Positions 1 to 12,070 of a stretch of DNA of 64,000 nt are shown here, piece after piece; the stretch's first letter is position 1, and each line of letters opens with the position of its first letter. The translations under genes were made by a program, and so were the position numbers. The notes beneath the pieces were generated by a model, which was not told the DNA's origin, searched no databases, and saw only the letters and a program-made list of their open reading frames with translations. This stretch comes from Chrysomallon squamiferum. Its lineage: Eukaryota > Mollusca > Gastropoda > Neomphalida > Peltospiridae. Location: NCBI GenBank assembly GCA_012295275.1, contig CM022666.1:13534106-13598105 (forward strand), written 5' to 3'.

Positions 1-223
1 CCTCCCTTGAAATAACTAACTTGTTCAGATCAATGCCCAAACAGACTGAGTAAAAAAAAAACAAAACCAAAAAAAAACAAGAAGAAAGAAAGAAAGAAAG
101 AAGAAAGTGAAGAAGAAGGACAGGAGACAATGTAATCTGTGTCTGACCTCACTGACCTGACTCTCTGAGTATTAGCTCAGTCCATTTCCTGAGGCGTCCA
201 TCACGTTTGACAGCAAATGATGC

Positions 224-792
224 ATGGTGTCACAGTTGGCGAGCATGCCACTCACAGCGCAGAAAACGGAGTCGCAGGCCAGCCACTCGACGTTGAAGTA
301 CCGCAAGACACAGACGTCGCCGCGAACCACTGCACTGACACTGTCACTACTTCGGTCGAAGCTGCAGTTGTTGTTGAGCAAGAAGAAGAAGAAGCAGCAG
401 AAGAAGGTAAAGAAGAAGAAAAAGAAGAAGAAAAAAGAAGGTGCTGTTACAAAAGTTGTCGTAGAGGACTTGGCGCCGTTCACGGAGTATGTGAACATGG
501 ATGCGTATCGAAGGGAGAGTCGTTCGTCTGTGGAGTCTGATGACAGTTTGGATGGAACCGAGGAGCAGTTGATGATGATGTTTAAAATGGGCCAGCACAA
601 GCAGCTGAAGAAGTTGCTGCGAATCACGCCGTGGCCCGAAGATCATCTCATTCGACACTCTCTCTGGCTGTCACTCTGCAAGCATCTGCACAAGGCAGAC
701 GGCAACTTGTATGAAGAGATGGAGAAAGAACTGTTCAGTGAATCAGGTTAGTTTGGCTGTTTTTGTATTTAAAGAAATGAAACTGTAGTGGA

Positions 793-830
<38 letters not shown>

Positions 831-2125
831 GTGCATGTGTGTATATGCATGTGTATAGAGTTTGAGTAAATACATGTGTTTTGTGTATGTGTGTATGCAT
901 GTATTGTATGTGAGTATATGCATATGCATGTATACGTATGGGTTTGTGCATTAATAATATAATATAGCTTCTGTTATCTGTCATGCAAAACTAATTGCAA
1001 CATTAACAGTGGTTAGAATGTTACAAAACTGAACAGAATGAGAAATTTAAATTACAATTGTTGAATCTGAAATACATCTACCTTTAAAATATTACTATAA
1101 AATTAATTGTTTGACTTCAGTTCACTGAATGCAAATAGTTTATGCAGTGCTTCAGTAAACTGGCTTAGAAATTAAAATGTTATTCATAACAGAAAAAAAA
1201 ATGTTTTAAGTATAAATAATTAAATTAATTAATTAATAAATAAATTAATTAAATAATATTAACAGTAATAATAATGTTCTCGAATGAAAATAACAAAAAA
1301 CGTTAATATTTTTTAAACTGTATTTTGCATAATAACAAAGAAGGTTTTTTTTCATCTTTTATGAGTCACACACAGAGTAATAATGTGTATTTATGTAACA
1401 AATAAAAGTGACGTGCATGATTTGTTTTGTAGCATTTATAGCCTAATTATGTGAGTGAAAACATAAAATGTGAGAAGATTTATGGATTATTCTGTCATCA
1501 AAACGTCATTTCTCTTTTGAAAAAATAATGCACAAGTAAATAAAATAAAGCAGTATCAATTACATTTATTATGTAGTGGTTAGAACATAGACCTGAGATG
1601 TGAAGGTTTTCAGAATAATCATTATTTCTCAATACTGGCTATTTTGCATTAACCCCCAGTAAAAAAAAAAAAATGTATACATTATCTTAATACATACTTC
1701 TAAATCGATAAAACATTTGTGTATACAAAACATCTGTCGCAGCATGTTTTTCCTCTCATATTAATACAAATAAGTATGCATGCACTAAAAAAATGTTTAC
1801 ACATAATAGCTGACAAAACCTTCGCTAACAATAAAGGATAATGTAAGATTGTGTTGAGCTTTCATTCGTTCACGCCGTGGTTCAAGCTACAAAGCTGAAG
1901 GTTAAATCGTGACAGTATTTTAGACGTGCCTGACAGCTGAAAGAGAGAGTAAAGTACAAAGTGTTTGAGTACCTGACACTTTCTGTTTTCCTACATCTTT
2001 CCTTCTTTGTCTTAAGCCTTTCTTCTCTTGCCTTGTACATGTAGCTCTAAAACATGTCCTGGAAATTACTTAGTATGTCCTTTAAATGTTAGGTACACAA
2101 GAGATTATGTATAACTAACTACCTT

Positions 2126-2182
<57 letters not shown>

Positions 2183-2285
2183 TGAAAGTAATAATAATGA
2201 TAATATATTTCATTAATTAGTTAAACTGCACCTTTTCATCATTAAATAATAACCTTTAGTATTAAATACATTTTCATCTATTTAT

Positions 2286-2319
<34 letters not shown>

Positions 2320-5300
2320 ATATATATATATCATTGTGTGTGTATGTGTGAGTATGTACATGTGCATGTGTACATATGAAAGGATTCAATTTTATTATTT
2401 TCTTTGTGTGTTGTATGTATATAAATAATATATAGCTATATTTTATTTAGGTGTGCATGCAAGTTTGTATGAATTATGAATACAGACATTGGTTTTGTCA
2501 AAATATATATGCTTATATATTTGCTTTTTTATTCTGTGTTTGAATTTAATTAAATCAACTTTAAGATACACATTGTCTTTATTTAAATTTTGTGTTTTAA
2601 TGTTAAATTTTTACCTTCAATATTTTCAACATAGTAAACTTAAAATGCATCAGTAAATATAAAATGCTGTTAATGTAAGTGATATCATTTGTTAATATCA
2701 GCTTACCAATGTAAATGATAGTATACCTTCACAAGAATTACTATTATTTATTATTGTATCAGTTACATCAAATTTCAATAAGTTTGAGGTACCTGAAACT
2801 GAAAACCCTTGGTATCATGTTCCAGTTATTTGATAATAATGTTGGGTCAACTAGTGTAGTTTAATGTGTCGTTGATAACCATACTTTGCTAATAATAAAG
2901 TATGACAGTATAATAGTATAAAAGTGCTTGAGAATTCCAGGTGTTTAATGTCATTTTGTTTGTGGAAAGTTGAAAATACATTGATAAAATGGGATTTGGC
3001 AATAGTTTACTTCAACTTTCTTGTCTTTTATTATTTCATTTCTTTCATTTTTTTTTATTATTTGGGATTTTATTTTAAATTTTTAAATTATTTTATTTTA
3101 TTTTATTTTATTTTATTATTATATTTTTTAATACAGTTAAGTACACACACTTATTTAGTTGATTCATACATTATACCATCAAATATTATAAACTTCATAT
3201 TAGCATTGTAATTTAATTCTAATTTATAGCACTGGTGTTTTTCTAAATGTTAAAAGACAAAAAAAACAGTAGAGTTTTATTATTTCAGTTGTTAATGTTA
3301 CAGATACTGTATACTGTAGCAGTTATTACTAAGTTATATGTTTCCTGTGTTTACTGAGAAATTAGTGGAATTATTCCTTCATTACTCACCAACAGCACTA
3401 CTGTTAGATAAGTTTTAAAACAGTTTAATTAAGTTCGTAAGAATAACAACCATATATGTAGACAAATTTACTACATTGCATACTCCAGTTTTACTTTGTT
3501 ATGTACTGAATCTTATTTTAAAGGGTCATTAAATTTTATTTTCTGAATCATACTTTAATGCATACTCAAATTTACCTTTTTTTTGTTGTATATTTTCTGT
3601 TTTATGGCTAAGTGTAATGAAGCAGTAGAAGTATTTGTTCTCACACTGTTCATAAGAAAGACAATATATCAAAAGCTGTGTCATTCTGTGTGTGTTACAT
3701 CCCTCTGTCAGGCCACGCCTAACTTGTTTTAAACATGAATGATTTCAATGTACTGTTACCCAGACAGCTCTCGAAGTTACAAAATCCTGTTGTTATAGTA
3801 ATAATCATAAAAAAACCAACAATAAAACTAACAATTATAATACAACCAATAGCAATAACAATAACAGTAATGATAATGACAAAACCATAATTATAAAGAT
3901 GATACTGATGAAGAATATTTCTTAAACTTTTGATGAGCATTGTGTGTGTTTGCCTAATGGTTGCAATTTAGAATTGAGGATTTTAGCATAAGATTAAATG
4001 GCTCAAATTGATGTATGCCAGTTCTAGAAACCAGAATACTTGATGATAATGAAGACAATACAGTGTTGTTTCTTACAAAGACAGTGGCAGAATTTTTGTG
4101 CCAGATTAACTATTTAATGTTGCATTGAAATTTTTGTAAATATAATTTTAATGTTTTCTAAACATATTTTCTTCTACCAGACTTTTGACAGATTAACTAT
4201 TTAATGTTGTATTGAAATTTTTGTAAATATAATTTTAATGTTTTCTAAATGTATTTAATTTCAGACATGTCAGAGAAAATTCCTCTACCTGGCTTTTGTC
4301 TTACAAGTGCAATTTTGTAGTATTTATTTCTGCATTGAAATTTTTATAAATATAATTTTAATGTTTTCTAAACATATTTAATTTCAGACATGTCGGAGAA
4401 AATTCCTCTACCAGGCTTCCTGGATCAGAGTCACCTCACGTCGTACTACCTCTCAGAGCGAGGAGTGCACCTCATCGGCCGCATCATCACCATCATCAAC
4501 CACACCAACCCTGACATCACTTACAGCCCAGCCACATTTGCCATCTCGAGTCTTTTCTTGCATTACATGGGACCCTCGGAGACTTTCAACTGTCTGTACG
4601 CTCTGTTACACAGCAAGGACACCACTTACATTTCACAGACTAAAGTTTCTCTGGAAGCTTCCAAGTATGTTCTGAGGGACTTGACCAAGAAGTTTGCTGT
4701 ACGTTTTTCTCTCTTAAACTTTGCTTTAAGTTTTTTTTTTTCTTAATGTTAAGCATAGATTTATATTTATTTTTTTTTATTAAAGTTAAGCATAGCTTTA
4801 AAAGTTTTTTTTCCTCAAACGTTGCTTTTAACTGCAGAGTTGAATGCACTTACAATATAGCTCTGGGGACACTTGAAAATAGTCTCAATAAATTATGTTT
4901 ATTTCCAAGTTCTTTTTTTTTTCCAAGTGTCTTTTCTAAGAGTAGAGTAAATCTGGCACATTTTTATCACATCCCTGACAGCAATATATTTCTACTCCCA
5001 TCAGCACATTTTGCCGAGATATATATCACTTACTTAACATTAATATGCCTGCTAACATTAATATAAGACCCAACATGATTTTTTTGCATTTTAAAATGTA
5101 TCAGACAATAGAGAATTCCACACACGAAGAGCCTGGGGGGAAATAATAACATTACCTTACATGGGTATCAACGAGTTAGACAGAGTGATGCAATGTAACG
5201 TTCACCTGTGTGTCACCTCAGATTTATTATGAGACATCTGTAAAGTACAACCTGTTGTAGAGTCAATGTAATACCGTATTACTTGTAGTAGGTTCTATAA

Positions 5301-6439
5301 CTTTGTATGTCACAACAGTATCATGATGTAATATATTGTATAACTTTGTATGTCACAACAGTATCATGATGTAATATATTGTATAACTTTGTATGTCACA
5401 ACAGTATCATGATGTAATATATTGTATAACTTTGTATGTCACAACAGTATCATACTGGAATATATTGTATAACTTTGTATGTCACAACAGTATCATACAG
5501 TAATGCATTGTATAACAGTGATATCACATTGCATCTGCAAACAAATCTGAAAAATACATGTCTGTCCTGGTCCATTAAAATTCCATGAGTATGCAACCAT
5601 CTTCTACTAATTCAAAATAAATAGGACCTCTGTTTTTTTTTTTTTTTTTTATAATTACTGAGGATTCAGAATTGTTTTAAATAATAAATTTATAATATTA
5701 GTATGCCCAAATAAAGTAGACTTTGTTATTTTGGAGGATGTAATGAATATTAAATTTGCATTTGTCAATTAATATTGTTTACTAAATTTTGTCTACTGTT
5801 TCAAAAGCTGTATCTTTCTGTTATTCCTGTCTGGAAAAAAGAAAGAAAAAAACAACAGTTGCATCAGTTAAACCTTCATTAATACTAATATCATTATACA
5901 TGTTCAGGATCCTTTATCCGAAATTCCAAAATCCCAAAAGCTCAACATTTTTCCAAACAGCAGAAATGGTGATATCTTCCAGGTTTCAGATTGTTTTGTC
6001 ACAAACTTCATTTTATGAACAAAATTATAAAAAAAATCTTGAAGACTATTTGTATGAGTTGAATATGAAATATAAATGGAATTTGTGCTTAAACTTAGAT
6101 CCTGTTCTCAGGCTGTATCCTTTATATTCCAAAATTTGTCAGATTTTGAAATTTGAAATTCTTTGGATAAAGGATTTTCAGCCTCTATCATGTTGTGGAT
6201 TTTGGGGGTTTTTTTGTTTGTTTTTTTCAAATTTAAATTTATTTTATTTTGTTCTTGATATGTGGTGTGTTAAAATGTAAAAATGCTATTTATTTATTTA
6301 TGTTTATTTTCTGGTTTCAGAAATCTGCCTACGTTCATCTTGTGAGACACAGTCAAAAATGTGGAAAACATTTTTGACAACTGGATCTGGTGGATTTACA
6401 GAGATTTGCCTTTCTTTTTTTTAGTAAGTACCCCTAAGG

Positions 6440-6487
<48 letters not shown>

Positions 6488-8348
6488 GCAAAAAAAATAA
6501 TAATAATAATCATGATGATGATTTTTTAATAATTAATTTTTATAATTATTTAAAATTACAAATATATATATAAAAAAAAAAAAAAAAAAAAAAATATATA
6601 TATTTAACAGACTTGTTCAAATTTAAGATTCAGTTTCTTACACAACACAAAATCTTTAATGTTAAAACCTTTGGTGTAAACAGTTTTGTAAACAGACCTT
6701 GACCTTGGTTTGAAAATAAACAAATAAACAAAATTAACTTGGAGTGCCAAGGCAGGTGACACAAACTGTGAGGTGTTTTTAACTCATAGCAGGTTTACAA
6801 AAATAGTTTTCACAGAAGTGATCACTGCTGTGTTTGCACTCCACATGTACACTCGAAGCTGTGACTGGACACTTGTCTGACCAGTGTCTATGTCCAGATT
6901 ACACTGACCAGCTGGCCTCACTCCTCTCTTCTCTGTTGTGTATTTATTTATAATTTGTTTAAGTTTTTTGTGGTGAAGAGGCAGGAGGTTTAATCACTTT
7001 TAATTGTTTCTAAAATTGGCTCAGGCTGGTTTGTCTCTGCTGAGGGATTAAGTTTAATCTGTGGGCTGTTTGTGTCTGTGTCTGTTTTAATCATTTGTTT
7101 GAGAGGCTGGTCTTTCCTGTTTAGTCCTGTTTACAAATATCAAGTTTGAAAAGCTTTCTAAGGAAGAAAAAAAATGTCCTTTTATTTATACTACAATATA
7201 ATGATAAAGTAATGAGCTATAAATTAATTTTAATTAATAATGATAATAATACTAAATCAATCATATTTGATTAGTAGGTTAAACAAATCTTTGTTTTATA
7301 GTTAAATTTTGTTTCAAATATACAATACATATAGATAACTTAAAATCAATATAGATAACTTAAAATCATTTCTCTTGGCATCTTTTGTATGAGTCTAGAT
7401 TCAAGCAACTAAATGTACTTACATGCTTATACACACACATAGTTTAATATGTATCTTTATCATACAGAATTTGTGTTAAATTAGGATTTTTCTCCCAGTG
7501 ACTCAGTCTTTTAAATTTCTAATCTTTGAGGATGTTGGAGAGTAATTTAATAAATGTTAATGTGTAACTATTGTGGTAATAGCAAATAGCTTAATTAGTG
7601 TTTTATTTAGAACAGACCAAACTTCCCTAATAATAAAGTCTGCCAGTAATACGTCAAGTTTGTCATATCATATGTAGTAAATTATAACCATTGTCATGTG
7701 TGAGTGAGTGAGTTAGTGAGTGTGTGTGTGTGCAACAATATCTATCTATATATATATATATATATATACAATTATAAATGATGAAATTCTTTCGTAACAG
7801 CTATAATCAGTCATAGTCAACAGACAAGTCATTGTGAGAGGTGACAGGATGTCCTCACTGATCTGAGGATACTTCGAGCTGTCTGAGTTAAGACAGTGAG
7901 GAATTAAGATGACTGATGAGGTTTTCTCTTTGCAGGTAAAGCTGACAGACTGTTTTCTGATGGAGGGTGTCAAAGTGCTGTACCGAGCTGTGCTCGCGAT
8001 CCTCATACTCTACACCAAAACATCAGGTGTGTGAATCAATACTACATACATATATATATATATATAAACAGAGAGGGAGATAGAAAGACACGCAAACAGA
8101 CACATATTTACATAAAATTACACACTCGTAAACTTACACATATACACACATTGATACTGTCATATGTACATAAACACCATTACACACACACATACACACA
8201 CACACACACACACACTCATTCACACACACACACTTAAAATTACACTCATACATATTTATTTACACACACACATTCATAAATATATGCGTATAAATACATA
8301 CACATACACACTCACACGGAAGCACACACCATACATATATTGACAGAC

Positions 8349-8385
<37 letters not shown>

Positions 8386-8494
8386 GAGAGAGAAGGAAGG
8401 AAAATAAAAGATCTGGAATGGATAAAACCTATCAGAATTATTCCACATTCAAAACATAAAAATAGTTTCTATTTTAGTTGTTTTTTCTTTCACT

Positions 8495-8593
<99 letters not shown>

Positions 8594-11254
8594 AGATATA
8601 TTTTGAGGATTATGTTCTGTATTAAACAAATCTCTGTGATGTCTGATGTACATGCTTATAAAACACAGAACCTGGGGTTTCATGCTGTGTAAGTGTGGTT
8701 ATCTCCCCATGACACTTGCATAAGACTGTTTAACACATAACACAACGTAGCTGCTGTTGTAAACACCTAGTCTCAGTGTAGTTGTCGTTGCAGGTAAACT
8801 GAAATCATCCATGCGAGAACCGGTTAGCATCAACATCGCCAACAACATCAGCAGATTCTGTGAGAAAATGCCTGTAGATATTGACAAATTCCTTAAGGTT
8901 GGTTTTGAAATTTTTACTAAATATTTCAGTCATATTTATTTATAAAACTCTTAATTGAAGTGAAATGTTAATATACTTCAGTGATATATTTTATTAGTGA
9001 GTTTAAAGTTTCAGAGTGCTTAAATTTATTTATCTACTTAGTGTTCTAAAATTCAGTAATTTTTTTATTTATAAAGCTTACAAGAGTAATGGTTTGTGTT
9101 ATTTAGATATCTTGCTTTAAGCAGTTTCACTCCTTTCCATATTCGGTTATAAAATCACAGTATCATAAAAAGAGACCCCATATTTTAAAAAAACACACAC
9201 AAATTGTTCAGACATGCATTATATTCAGATTTATTTGTCGATTTGGGATTTTTTAAGAAAGAGATTTTAATTTTATTTTTATTTTTATTTTTATTTTTTT
9301 CATATATTTTTCATGTATGATTATTTGCTGTTGTGGTTCTTTTTGCAGTGACTTTAAAATTATTTTTATAATTTATATTTTATATGGACATGGATCTCAT
9401 TTTGGTTCCTAGATGATAAGATGATCAAAACATTGGAAAATAAGGCATAAAATGTGCATTAACAAAAACCTTTTTTCTCTTTTATTTTTTTTATTTTTAA
9501 AAATATTATAAATATGACTCTGTTCATATTATTATTATTATTATTTTTATTTTTTATTTTTTTCAGATTTCTTCACATCCCTTTTCATTATTATTATTTA
9601 TATATATATATATACATACAGACAGATAGATAAATTTCTTTTTTCACTATTTTCAGATTGCCTTTGGCATTCGAGGTTTGTCTCGTAAAGAAATCCACAA
9701 ACTTGAAGTAAAACACGAGATGTACATCAACAGTCGACAGATCCTGTCACGAGACCTGCCTCGCGTTGCCTCCTCCCACTCCCTCGGGGCGGTGCAGGGG
9801 TCAAGGCCATTCAGCGGAGCAGTTCTGCTGCATCACAACATGAACTCACACATTCTGATGAATGAAATGGTTAGATTTAACTTTTTTCGTAATGACGTTT
9901 TGATTTTTTTCCCTAGATTTGGCTTCATGGTAGAGTTTGAAAGAGGCAAGCATGTCTGAGTTTGCTTTGTTGAATGAACTCATGTTACCATGCGTTTGGC
10001 ATTTTCAAATTTAATTATTATTCATAAGATTTGAGATGATTAAAACATGTTTGCACCAAATAGCTTGTAACACTGAATGATAAGCATCTGAAACTTTTTT
10101 GCTTTTGTATCATTATTACTTCTTTCTCTGTATTTTTTTATGGTCTTGTTTTCATGAAAATGAAATTTTTGTGGACAGTTCCTATCCAAATAATTCATCA
10201 TACATAAAACTAAGCTGGGGACATTTTGAAAGTTTTCTGCATTAAAAATATTTAGTGTATTAATAACAGAAGAATGAATGTGACAAAATGAAGATCATGA
10301 AAAATAATTTAAAAGTTGTCAGTTCTAGTATTATTTTGTGAAGATTCTAATTGTTTTTTTTTTTTTTTCTTGCTTTTATTTTATTTTATGATTATTTTTA
10401 TTTTTTTAAGTTAGTTTTTTAGAAAATATGTATTTTGTATATATTAAGCTGAACATAAACCAGTCCAAATAGAGTGTAATATACAGTATTTCACACACTA
10501 GACACTGTGGACTGAAATCACACAATGTTACAGATTCACGAAAACAAATAAACACTAGGGTGATATCATAGTGGTGGGTTAATTAACAATCATTGTTACA
10601 TAATGTTACCAAGTAATTAATATAAAATTCCTGCTGAATAATGATCTCATTTTTATCTTCTTCTTCTTTTTTTTGGATAATTAAAGACAAACATTTTTTT
10701 ATTTTAAAGTCGAACATTATGATGATTAACTTTCTTATTCAGTATGATCTAACACTTTTTAAAAAATGAAAGTTTCACAGAACCAGGGTTGATAAAATAC
10801 TACTAACACTGTTTGCATGCAGCCCGAGGCCCGAGCTAGGTCAAGGTCACTGGGAATGCATGTTCTGCACAACGTGCGCAGTTCGATTGTAACACCAGAG
10901 GAAGTAAGTGGTGTTGAAGGTCAAGGTTGTGTTGGTGTTACTGTGTTTATTTTGTAACGGTTGTGTTGATGTTTGTTGTTACTGTTCTGTCTTGAGAATG
11001 GTATCGATATTGTTTCTGTTTTTAGTTTCCTTCAGTTTTGGCTTTCAGGTTATTTTCATCCTATTATAAAATTCTGTTTCCTTATTTATGTTTTTGGTTA
11101 CTGTTAAGAAATTATCTTTTTTTTTTTTTTCATTCTTTTTTTCTGATGTTATTTTTAGTATGTTTAATTTTTAATTTGTTGAAGTTTCATTTTTCACCAA
11201 AGACATTATTGCAACTGGTCACAAGTGGTACATTTTAAGGTTTCAGTAATATTC

Positions 11255-11316
<62 letters not shown>

Positions 11317-11427
11317 CTGTCTTGCCTTTCTTTCACAATCCCTCTTTCTTGTCTCTCTCTCTCTCGTTCTCTCACTCTTTCTCTCTCTCACTTTCTCTCT
11401 CACACTGTCTTTTGCCTTTCTTTCACA

Positions 11428-11490
<63 letters not shown>

Positions 11491-12019
11491 CCCCTCTGAT
11501 GCTCTCGTATCTCTCTTTCTGTCTATCTGTCTCTCTCACTACATTTCTTTATTGGGCTGCAGTATTTTTATATCATCAGCAATGTTATGGTATTATGTAG
11601 TATATATGTATGTCCCTGCATGCAGAATGGCACACACACACACACACACAGATAAACAGACACACAATCACAGACTTCTGTTGGCTTGGTATTTACATCT
11701 GTTGTTCTGTTTTGTTGGTTTTATTATGGTATTACAACAATGTATATATTATATTCAGAAGTAATTAAACATAAAATTAAAAGATAATTAAATATGCTAT
11801 TTAGAGAAATGATGATGCAGCTAAACAGGTTTTTGTCTGTGATCTGTTGGTTTGGTTCTTACTGTTGCTGCTATTTTTATTATGTCTGTCTGATACTATG
11901 GTATTGTTTAGAAGTAAATAAAACTATGAAAACATAAATACCATTAATTATGAAAAAAATATATAACATGTCGAAATATTTTGTATTTGAAAGTGATTTT
12001 TAAATGTATTTATTTGTTG

Positions 12020-12070
<51 letters not shown>

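Noticed and set aside
5789-6280. 163-aa open frame in TBC1D24 intron 2
   Set aside because: It runs across the MITE-like repeat and both its edges, with composition typical of repeats; no recognisable domain.
11206-11764. Ser-Leu and Arg-Glu repeat open frames of up to 179 aa
   Set aside because: Artefacts of (CT)n/(GA)n tracts within TBC1D24 intron 7.
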